DNA of 14,214 bases from Thermohalobaculum sp050331335 (GTDB lineage: Bacteria; Pseudomonadota; Alphaproteobacteria; Rhodobacterales; Rhodobacteraceae), in assembly GCA_050331335.1 (NCBI GenBank), contig JBHJGY010000122.1, forward strand, positions 1 to 14,214, in the 5' to 3' direction. Shown here piece after piece: positions 8,459-14,214 of this stretch; positions within the stretch are counted from its first letter, which is position 1, and each line of letters starts with the position of its first letter. The notes under the pieces were generated by a model, which saw only the letters and a program-made list of their open reading frames with translations, had not been told where the DNA came from and ran no database searches. Both the position numbers and the translations under genes were made by a program.

Positions 8459-8462
8459 GGCC

Positions 8463-10232
8463 TTAGTCTCCCGTTCGGTCCGTCAGCTCGCCCGAGACCC
8501 CAAAGAGAAACGGCTTGCGCCTGACCACGCCGGATTTGGTGGTGCACTCGTTGCGGCGGTTGTTGAACGTGTAGTATTTGCAGGCCGGATCGGCGCGGCA
8601 GGCGGCTTGGCAGGCGGCATGGTCCTGCGCCTCGATGACGTCGAGATCGAGCCACGCCGCCCGGGCGTTGTCGAAACTCACCCGTTCGAACACTCGGATG
8701 GGCGATGGCGGCGGTGTGGGTTTTGCGTCGTCTGCATCCGGGTCCGATAGGACGATCTTGTTGCGAAGGTCGTCGGCTCTTGCAGCCCACTCAGCGTCCG
8801 CCTTGGCCGCAGCCTCCGCATCGGCCGGGCGGGCGGAGCCGTGCACCCGCGCCGCGGCGAGCTCGGCCTCCAGACGGTCGATCTCCGTTTCAGCCGTTTT
8901 CACGTCCAACCGCGCTTGGGCGAGGGCAGCGTGAAGCTCACCGACCCGGCGTTCGAGTTGGCGCAAGGCGTCGGCGTTTTCCGGGCCGGCAGCGGCGAGG
9001 CGGTCGACCTCCTCGGTGAGGCGCGCCATTTCGGCCAGGGTCGCCTCGTGCTCGGCGGCCAGCGTTTCCTGCGCCTGTTCGCTCCGACGGCGCAAGAAAA
9101 CCTCCTGGCCGAGCTGCGCCCGCAGGCTGCTGAGTTCGCGTTGTGTGCCGGCCAGATCGGCTTCGGTCCGATCGAGTTGGCGGCGAAGCACTCGGGCGGC
9201 CTCTTCGGCCGCGTCGAGCTGGGTCGAAAGGGCGCGCGAAGCGCTGCCGCCGTCTTGCTCGAGCGCCGCCGCCTTGGCCGAAAGCTCCGAGACTTGTCGG
9301 CGGAGGCTGTCTTCGGTCTGTCGCGCATGGGCGGCGGCCGCCTCCGTCTCCGCTTTGAGCGCCGCCAGGGCATCTTCGACACCTTCCCGCTCAGCCAAGG
9401 CGCCGGACAGCTCAGCCATCTGCGCCTCAAGCCGCTCTGCCAGGCTCCGGGCTTCCGCCAAGGCCGTCTCGGTTTCGTCGAGGCGCGCGGCAAGTTCGTC
9501 CCGGCTCAGCCCGTCGCGCGGGACGAAGGCAAAGCCAATGGTCTCCACCTCCGGGCCGCTCGGCTGGTCGAGCATGCGAACGAGGCTCCAGTCGCCCATG
9601 CCGGCGATCCGACCGATAAGATGGAAATCCGTGCCGGCTTCGATGCGCCCCAAGGTCTCCTGGAAATTGCCGATCGAGCGATAGACGTCGCGGCCACGGC
9701 GGGCGGTCTTGTCCTCGAAAACCTCTTCGAGGCGGAAAAGGCAGCGCTGCTCGACCTCGCTCAGATCGTCGACCCGGGCGAGAAAATCGCTGCGGAAGAG
9801 CTCCTCGGTGTTGGCGTCCCTAGTGTAAGCGATCGAGGTGGCAACGTCGAAATGGGTGTCGTTGAGCCGGCGCCAGGAGAGATTGACCACCATTTCCCCG
9901 GGTTGTCCGGTCGATCGGCCGACGATCGCGGCATTGTCGAAGCCGTTGCTGCGCAGCCCGTCCCGAAGCGCGCCATTGTATTTGCGCAGCAGCAGCCGAG
10001 ACAGCGGCGCGCAGGCGACCCCATAGACCTCGTCGCGCGGCTGGCGGACATAGATCTGCGCGGGCACGGCCGTGCCGAGTTGCTCGCGAAACATCGCGAC
10101 GGCCAATTCCGTCATTGCGCTCTCGAAGCCCGTGGCGACCGAGTCGGCCACGGCCTGGGGGCTGCCGAGCCCAAAAAGCACTCCGAGGAGCGCGACGACC
10201 CGGCGCCCGCCCCAACTGATCCGCCTGGCCAT
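8463..10232 (-). CDS. Exported coiled-coil protein with C-terminal PAN/apple-like domain
   Basis: I do not recognise a named family for the whole protein. From ATG 10232 it has 589 residues, and AAGGAG lies 7 bases upstream. An in-frame start at 10385 would overlap the end of mltA and bury the signal peptide, so it is rejected. Residues 1-29 form a signal peptide (MARR, hydrophobic core, AVA/DS cleavage). About 30-240 is a globular domain faintly like the LpoB/TolB-N-type folds of envelope lipoproteins; this is a guess. About 245-465 is heptad-rich, Ala/Glu/Leu-dense and very probably a long coiled coil. A Pro-rich linker (504-511) precedes a PAN-like module (513-585) with Cys541, Cys545, Cys551 and Cys563 around CKYYTF. 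PAN modules bind proteins or glycans. It sits between mltA and nagZ, suggesting a periplasmic scaffold for peptidoglycan enzymes. That role is inferred. Confidence 0.82.
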   Translation of the reverse strand: MARRISWGGRRVVALLGVLFGLGSPQAVADSVATGFESAMTELAVAMFREQLGTAVPAQIYVRQPRDEVYGVACAPLSRLLLRKYNGALRDGLRSNGFDNAAIVGRSTGQPGEMVVNLSWRRLNDTHFDVATSIAYTRDANTEELFRSDFLARVDDLSEVEQRCLFRLEEVFEDKTARRGRDVYRSIGNFQETLGRIEAGTDFHLIGRIAGMGDWSLVRMLDQPSGPEVETIGFAFVPRDGLSRDELAARLDETETALAEARSLAERLEAQMAELSGALAEREGVEDALAALKAETEAAAAHARQTEDSLRRQVSELSAKAAALEQDGGSASRALSTQLDAAEEAARVLRRQLDRTEADLAGTQRELSSLRAQLGQEVFLRRRSEQAQETLAAEHEATLAEMARLTEEVDRLAAAGPENADALRQLERRVGELHAALAQARLDVKTAETEIDRLEAELAAARVHGSARPADAEAAAKADAEWAARADDLRNKIVLSDPDADDAKPTPPPSPIRVFERVSFDNARAAWLDLDVIEAQDHAACQAACRADPACKYYTFNNRRNECTTKSGVVRRKPFLFGVSGELTDRTGD

Positions 10233-10329
10233 TCCCCGCTCCTTCGCGCCTGCTGTCGCGCCCTCCGCCCGGCGCAGTCTATCAGCCAAGGGCTCGGCCC
10301 TCAACGCACCGGGCTGAGCTGGGCTGGGC

Positions 10330-11439
10330 TCATGGCGCATGATAGGCGGGCGGCACCGTGAGCCCCCGCGGCAGCAGGATCGCATACTGCCCTTGGGCCT
10401 TCATCAGACCGGCGGCGTGGCCGGCTGTCGCGCCCGTGCCCCAAAAATAGTCGGCGCGGACCACGCCCTTGATCGCCCCGCCCTTATCTTGGGCCACCAT
10501 CAGCCGGGCGATCGGGGTGCCATCGACCGGATGCGTGGTCTCGAGCCACAGAGGCGCACCATAGGGGATGTGCCTGGGGTCGATGGCCAGCGAACGCCCG
10601 GGCGTCAGGTCGACCCCCTGCGAGCCCTGCGGTGCATCATGGCGTAACCAATCGAAATAGACATAAGAGCGGTTGACGTTCATCAGCCGCTGCCGATCGC
10701 CGGGATTGTCGGCCATCCAAGCGATGATCGCCTGCATCGTCACGTCTTCGAGCGCCATCTCGCCCCAGTCCACCAGCGCCCGACCTACCGGGGTGTAGCC
10801 GTAGCCGTTAAACCGGGTGTAGCGGACGCGCCGGCTCCCGCCTTCGGCGAGGCGAATGACGCCGGAGCCCTGGATGTCGAGGAAGAAGGCGGCGATGGGG
10901 TCGTCGAGCCAGACGAGCTCCAGCCCCTGGCCCGAGAGCCCCCCGGCGGCGATCTCCGCCCGGGTCTGCCGGCGGAGCTTGTCGGATCTCGGAGCACGAT
11001 AGAGCGGCACCTGGGTCTGTGCCCGGCGCCCCAGCGAGCCTGTCAGCTCCGGCTCGAAATAGCCGGTGACGAGACCCGTTTCCCCGCGCGCGCGGTCGCG
11101 CACGCGATAAGGTCGATAGGCGGCTTCGATGGCTGTGCGGATCGCTGCGTGGTCGGCCCCCGCCGGCAATGCCTCCAGGGCGCGACAGGCAGTGAGCCAT
11201 GGCGTTCGGTCGCCGAAAAGCGGCGCAGGGCGGGGCGGGTCGGTGGGCCTGCCCCTGCGCAGCGCTGCGCAACTGTCGTAGATCGCCGGTAGGGCCTCGC
11301 CGAGCGGGTCGTCGGCCCAGCCGGCAAGCGCCGCGAACTCCGTCGGCACGAGTTGCATCTGCCCGAGCGCAGGTCGCGGAAGACCCGCTGCCGCGAGCCA
11401 CAGGGCCGCCGCCATCGCCGCCAGTCCAGTCCGTCCCAT
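10330..11439 (-). CDS. mltA: Lytic murein transglycosylase A (MltA family)
   Basis: MltA cleaves the MurNAc-GlcNAc bond in peptidoglycan and leaves 1,6-anhydroMurNAc ends. From ATG 11439, with GGAGGAG 7 bases upstream, the protein has 369 residues, near the family norm. Features are an N-terminal signal peptide (hydrophobic 5-20, cleavage near ALG/Q at 26), TGYFEPEL (125-132), the DPIAAFFLDIQGSG segment (180-193), a double-psi barrel 3D region with AIDPRHIPYGAPLW (285-298), and VAQDKGGAIKG followed by RADYFWGTG (315-336). One of Asp318 or Asp330 should be the catalytic Asp. There is no lipobox Cys, unlike E. coli MltA, so the protein is probably soluble in the periplasm or held by an uncleaved signal. 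It is the first gene of the mltA/PAN/nagZ cluster and diverges from the Lpd-like gene. A 97-base gap follows. Confidence 0.93.
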   Translation of the reverse strand: MGRTGLAAMAAALWLAAAGLPRPALGQMQLVPTEFAALAGWADDPLGEALPAIYDSCAALRRGRPTDPPRPAPLFGDRTPWLTACRALEALPAGADHAAIRTAIEAAYRPYRVRDRARGETGLVTGYFEPELTGSLGRRAQTQVPLYRAPRSDKLRRQTRAEIAAGGLSGQGLELVWLDDPIAAFFLDIQGSGVIRLAEGGSRRVRYTRFNGYGYTPVGRALVDWGEMALEDVTMQAIIAWMADNPGDRQRLMNVNRSYVYFDWLRHDAPQGSQGVDLTPGRSLAIDPRHIPYGAPLWLETTHPVDGTPIARLMVAQDKGGAIKGVVRADYFWGTGATAGHAAGLMKAQGQYAILLPRGLTVPPAYHAP

Positions 11440-11670
11440 CTGGTCGCTCCTCCGATAACCGCCCGACCCGCGCAGGCTGACCCTAGGCTGCCTGACCCGC
11501 CTCTGTCGCCCATTTTGGGCCGCGGTCGGTCGCATCGGTTGTCTTGCTGAGACCCGCCACGAAACTCGGTCCATGCCGGTTGGCAGGACGTGACCGGGGC
11601 TGGCGGTCCCGCTAAACTAATCACCGGTCGATTGGCAGGCCGACACAGCGCTGAGGGGCAGGAAATAGAA
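11440..11670. promoter_or_regulatory. Divergent intergenic region between mltA and the Lpd-like gene
   Basis: This 231-base region separates two divergent starts and should carry promoters for both. Ribosome sites are clear at each end: GGAGGAG for mltA and AGGA at 11660-11663 for the flavoprotein. Apart from the candidate promoter annotated separately, I see no convincing operator or riboswitch. A frame open to the left of 11671 adds only non-conserved residues to the flavoprotein. Confidence 0.4.
11590..11618 (+). promoter_or_regulatory. Candidate sigma-70-type promoter for the Lpd-like gene
   Basis: GTGACC at 11590-11595 (4 of 6 matches to TTGACA) and TAAACT at 11613-11618 (4 of 6 to TATAAT) are separated by exactly 17 bases. 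Transcription would begin near 11625, leaving a leader of about 46 bases before ATG 11671. The box is in one of the few AT-richer patches of the gap. It is judged by eye only. Confidence 0.3.
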
Positions 11671-13107
11671 ATGGATAGGATCGAGGTTGAGGTTGCGATC
11701 ATCGGCGCGGGCAGCGCGGGCATGCGCGCCTATCGGGAAGCGTCTTCGGTTACCGATCGTGTGCTCCTGATCGAGGGCGGGCCCTATGGCACGACCTGCG
11801 CCCGCGTCGGGTGCATGCCATCGAAGCTCCTGATCGCTGCCGCGGAGGCCGCCCATGCGGGGCCCCATGCGGCGCGTTTTGGGGTCAATTATCCAGCGCC
11901 CCAGGTCGACGGCCGCGCGGTGATGGACCGCGTGCGCGCCGAGCGCGACCGCTTCGTCGGCTTCGTTGTCGAGGCGGTGGAGGCTTGGCCGGAGCGGCAT
12001 CGTGCCAAGGCTTGGGCGCGCTTCACCTCCGACCATGAGCTGGCGCTCTCCGATGGCCGGACCGTCCGCGCCGAGCGCATCGTCATCGCCACCGGCTCGC
12101 GGCCGAACATCCCGAAGCCTTTCGAAGCTTTCGGCGACCGGCTGATCGTCAATGACGATGTCTTCGCATGGGAGACGCTGCCCGGCTCCGCCGTGGTCTT
12201 CGGTGCCGGCGTGATCGGGCTCGAGCTCGGTCAGTCGCTGCACCGGCTGGGCGTGCGCACGGCGCTGTTCGGCCGCGACAACCTCGTCGGCCCGCTCACC
12301 GACCCGCAGGTGCTGAAGACCGCCCGGGGGATCTTCACCGAAGAGTTCGAGTTCCACCCCCATGGCGAGGTCACCCGGATGGCCCGCACCGAGGCCGGGG
12401 TCGCGATCGACTATACGGAAGACGGCGCGACCAAGACGGCCGAGTTCGACTATGCCCTGGTCGCGACCGGTCGGCGTCCCAATGTCGATGGGATCGGCCT
12501 GGAGACCACCTCGATCGAGCTCGATGATCGCGGCATCCCGGTCTATGACCTCCACACCGGCCGCTGCGGGCAGAGCCATGTCTTCATCGCGGGCGACGTG
12601 AACAATCGCCTCCCGCTGCTCCACGAGGCGGCGGATGAGGGGATGGCGGCGGGCTATAATGCTGCCCGTTTCCCCGAGATCCGCCGCTTCGCCAAATCTT
12701 CGCCGATCACCGTAATGTTCTCCGACCCGCAGATCATGATGGTGGGCGAGAGCCACCGCGAGCTCGCCCAGCGCGGGGCGGACTTCGCCATCGGCGAGAT
12801 CGACTGGTCGGACCAGGGTCGCGCCCGTGTGATGGGCATCAATGCGGGGCTTCTGCGGGTTTATGGCGAACGCAACACCGGGCTTTTCCTCGGCGCCGAA
12901 GGTATCGGGCCGCGTGCCGAGCATATCGCCCATCTTCTTGCCTGGTCGCACCAGTCGCGCCTTACGGTGAGCGAGATGCTGGCCCGCCCGTTCTACCACC
13001 CGGTCTTCGAGGAGGGGTTGCGCACGGCCCTGCGCAGTCTCAACGCGGCGCTCGAGATGGGCCCGCGCTTCCCCGCCCGCTGTCTGGATTGCGGCCCCGG
13101 CGCCTGA
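11671..13107 (+). CDS. Dihydrolipoamide dehydrogenase-like pyridine nucleotide-disulfide oxidoreductase
   Basis: This is an FAD flavoenzyme of the class I disulfide oxidoreductases. The 478-residue protein starts at ATG 11671 with AGGA 7 bases upstream. It shows GAGSAG (12-17) for FAD, the redox-active pair Cys43/Cys48 in TTCARVGCMPSK, a second dinucleotide motif FGAGVIGLELG (177-187), ATGRRPN before the second FAD contact, IAGDVN, and a dimerisation domain ending in FYHPVFEE. There His443 and Glu448 match the catalytic His-Glu pair. TTCARVGCMPSK differs from the GGTCLNVGCIPSK form usual in Lpd of the pyruvate and oxoglutarate complexes. No lipoyl-complex gene is nearby, so this looks like the orphan subgroup often annotated dihydrolipoyl dehydrogenase. 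The C terminus carries an extra Cys471-Leu-Asp-Cys474. The natural substrate is not evident. Mercuric or glutathione reductase is less likely from the motifs. Confidence 0.88.
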   Translation: MDRIEVEVAIIGAGSAGMRAYREASSVTDRVLLIEGGPYGTTCARVGCMPSKLLIAAAEAAHAGPHAARFGVNYPAPQVDGRAVMDRVRAERDRFVGFVVEAVEAWPERHRAKAWARFTSDHELALSDGRTVRAERIVIATGSRPNIPKPFEAFGDRLIVNDDVFAWETLPGSAVVFGAGVIGLELGQSLHRLGVRTALFGRDNLVGPLTDPQVLKTARGIFTEEFEFHPHGEVTRMARTEAGVAIDYTEDGATKTAEFDYALVATGRRPNVDGIGLETTSIELDDRGIPVYDLHTGRCGQSHVFIAGDVNNRLPLLHEAADEGMAAGYNAARFPEIRRFAKSSPITVMFSDPQIMMVGESHRELAQRGADFAIGEIDWSDQGRARVMGINAGLLRVYGERNTGLFLGAEGIGPRAEHIAHLLAWSHQSRLTVSEMLARPFYHPVFEEGLRTALRSLNAALEMGPRFPARCLDCGPGA

Positions 13108-13128
13108 GCCGCCCACCCCCGACGGAAA

Positions 13129-13149
13129 CCGCGCGGGATACTTGCGCGG
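13129..13149 (+). terminator. Short stem-loop after the Lpd-like gene, possible weak terminator
   Basis: CCGCGC (13129-13134) and GCGCGG (13144-13149) are a perfect 6-bp inverted repeat with a 9-base loop, 21 bases after the flavoprotein stop. There is no T-run after it, so it could equally be part of the sigma-factor control region. Confidence 0.25.
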
Positions 13150-13172
13150 CGATTGAACTCTCCGTGCCGCGC

Positions 13173-13189
13173 CGGGAACCTAGATCCCG
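13173..13189 (+). promoter_or_regulatory. Possible ECF-type -35 / palindromic operator upstream of the sigma gene
   Basis: The 17-base element has CGGGA and TCCCG arms around a 7-base centre and includes GGAACC at 13175-13180. GGAAC is the -35 core read by many ECF sigma factors, which often control their own genes. It lies 30 bases before ATG 13210. A -10 box at normal spacing would fall at the ribosome site, so either the transcript is nearly leaderless, the real start is one of the downstream ATGs (13222 or 13228), or the match is chance. Confidence 0.25.
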
Positions 13190-13209
13190 AACGCCAAGCG
13201 GGGAGTGCC

Positions 13210-13806
13210 ATGCAGCTAGCTATGCCCATGGGATCTGGACCAGGGCCGGGTTCGGACGAAGCCGATGGCGCGCTGCTCGCGGCCACCGCGACCGGCGATA
13301 TGGCTGCCTTCGAGCGGCTTCATCGGCGGTTTTACCGGCGGCTCTACGGCTTCGCGCTCAGGATCACCGAGCGGCCGGAGGTCGCCGAAGAGGTCGTGGC
13401 GGATACGTTGATGGCCGTTTGGCAGGGGGCGTCGAAGTTCCGGGGGGCGTCCAAGGCGTCGACCTGGATCTTCGGGATCGCCTACCGCATCGCGCTGAAG
13501 GCGCGGCGCAAGGGCCGGCACGACTGGCGCCACGACGAGATCGACGAAACCGTGCCGGCGGCGCAATCCGGCACCGAGGAGGTGGAGACGCTCTTCACGA
13601 AGAACCGTGTCGCGGCGGCGCTCCGGCGCCTGCCCGAGGAGCAGCGGGCGACGGTCGAGCTGACCTACCTCTACGGCTACAAGATTTCCGAGATTTCCGA
13701 GATCACCGGCTGCCCGGAGGGAACGGTGAAAACCAGGATGTTCCATGCGCGGGCCAAGCTGCGGGTGCTGCTGGCCGAGCCCGAGGAGAGCGAGGAGACG
13801 CCGTGA
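13210..13806 (+). CDS. ECF-family RNA polymerase sigma factor
   Basis: This is an extracytoplasmic-function sigma factor that directs RNA polymerase to a stress or envelope regulon. From ATG 13210 it has 198 residues. GGGGAG ends 4 bases upstream, while starts further upstream add non-conserved residues. Region 2 lies at about residues 20-95 (FERLHRRFYRRLYGFAL, then EVAEEVVADTLMAVW and STWIFGIAYR). Region 4 is at about 135-185 (LRRLPEEQRATVEL, then EISEITGCPEGTVKTRMFHARAKLR, the helix-turn-helix that reads the -35). A charged linker of about 35 residues separates them. There is no region 1.1 or 3. The stop overlaps the start of the next gene as TGATG, the usual arrangement for a sigma/anti-sigma pair. 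The ECF group and the signal sensed cannot be told from sequence by eye. Confidence 0.93.
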   Translation: MQLAMPMGSGPGPGSDEADGALLAATATGDMAAFERLHRRFYRRLYGFALRITERPEVAEEVVADTLMAVWQGASKFRGASKASTWIFGIAYRIALKARRKGRHDWRHDEIDETVPAAQSGTEEVETLFTKNRVAAALRRLPEEQRATVELTYLYGYKISEISEITGCPEGTVKTRMFHARAKLRVLLAEPEESEETP

Positions 13807-14214
13807 TGACCGGTGATCCAAGACTGGATGACAAGCTGCAGACCGACGCCCGGGGTGAACTCTGGGAGCTGATCCCCTGGTTTGTGACCGGCACGCTGAC
13901 GCCTGACGAGACCGCCCGCATCGAGGCGGAGGCGGGCCGGAGTGCGCCCTTCGCGGCGGAGATTGCGGCGCAGCGGCGGCTGGCGGCAGCGGTCCGTGAG
14001 ATCGACGCGCAGGCGGTCTCCGAGACCCGCAGCTGGGAGGCGCTGACGGCACGGATCGCCGCGGGGGCTGGTGATGAGGCCGGGGGTCCGGCGGTTCCGC
14101 CGGCGCCTGCCGAGGTGGCTGCCCCGCTGCTCCCAGTGGGTCCCGCGGCGGATGGCCGGCGGCGGCGTGGGCTCGGTCGCACGGCGTCATGGCGCCAGGC
14201 CCGCAGGGCCGGGG
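13806..14214 (+). CDS. Probable anti-sigma factor (3' end outside window)
   Basis: The frame opens at ATG 13806, overlapping the sigma stop by one base, with GAGGAG 8 bases upstream inside the sigma gene. About 136 residues are visible and no stop is reached. The N-terminal part reads LWELIPWFVTGTLTPDE followed by an Ala/Glu-rich helix, the arrangement of many cytosolic anti-sigma domains in which helices clamp the sigma factor. The visible region has none of the Cys or His zinc ligands of ZAS-type anti-sigmas. From about residue 90 it becomes Ala/Pro/Gly-rich, then Arg-rich (GRRRRG near 116), which may lead into a membrane segment outside the window. Position and coupling carry most of the assignment. 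Direct similarity is modest. Confidence 0.75.
   Translation, partial: MTGDPRLDDKLQTDARGELWELIPWFVTGTLTPDETARIEAEAGRSAPFAAEIAAQRRLAAAVREIDAQAVSETRSWEALTARIAAGAGDEAGGPAVPPAPAEVAAPLLPVGPAADGRRRRGLGRTASWRQARRAG

Noticed and set aside
10311..10332. GGGCT/GAGCT pentamer repeats and a 5-bp TGAGC/GCTCA inverted repeat at the end of mltA
   Set aside because: Too short and partly coding. The stem is weak and no T-run follows.
8841..10361. A 506-codon plus-strand open frame opposite the coiled-coil PAN gene
   Set aside because: The minus-strand frame has a signal peptide, heptads, a PAN-like end and a good ribosome site. The plus-strand product has none.
11617..13116. A 499-codon minus-strand open frame opposite the Lpd-like gene
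   Set aside because: Mirror of a clearly coding frame. Its composition is typical of antisense GC-rich DNA, with no recognisable motif.
13681..13707. Near-perfect 9-base tandem repeat (AGATTTCCG units) inside the sigma gene
   Set aside because: It encodes the conserved region 4 helix segment at normal length. Relatives align without an insertion, so it is codon coincidence.

Overview
The window is GC-rich and packed with genes. Its gene families, its good Shine-Dalgarno sites and its choice of catabolic genes (DMGDH/sarcosine-type oxidase, GabD, FMN-linked 2-hydroxy-acid dehydrogenase, ECF sigma with a coupled anti-sigma) fit a heterotrophic alphaproteobacterium. That assignment is inferred from gene content. 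No rRNA, tRNA, CRISPR array, transposase or integrase was seen, and nothing marks a mobile island. No gap between genes exceeds about 250 bases.

Left part (1-4428). An RhlE-type DEAD-box RNA helicase runs leftwards off the window edge. Divergent from it is a probable two-gene operon. Its first gene is an FMN-dependent 2-hydroxy-acid (lactate/glycolate-type) dehydrogenase. Its second, 35 bases downstream, is a GabD-type succinate-semialdehyde dehydrogenase. The gabD reading frame is broken by a frameshift near 3611-3624, with full family similarity on both sides. It is therefore either a fresh pseudogene or an assembly error.

Middle (4429-11439). A perfect 15-bp inverted repeat lies between gabD and the convergent next gene and looks like a two-way terminator. 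The minus strand then carries, in order of transcription, mltA (lytic murein transglycosylase), an exported coiled-coil protein ending in a PAN/apple-like domain, an exported NagZ-like GH3 glycosidase with a TTG start, and, after a 110-base gap, a large FAD/GcvT-type dimethylglycine/sarcosine dehydrogenase. The first three form a compact predicted periplasmic peptidoglycan module. The PAN and nagZ genes are only 4 bases apart. This module is the most unusual part of the window.

Right part (11440-14214). Divergent from mltA is a stand-alone dihydrolipoamide-dehydrogenase-like flavoprotein with an extra C-terminal CxxC. After it come an ECF sigma factor and its anti-sigma partner, whose start overlaps the sigma stop (TGATG). 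The anti-sigma gene runs off the right edge. Its visible part lacks the His/Cys ligands expected of a zinc-binding anti-sigma.

I see no clear evidence of a wholly new system. The mltA/PAN/exported-NagZ cluster is the best candidate for a little-described functional unit.
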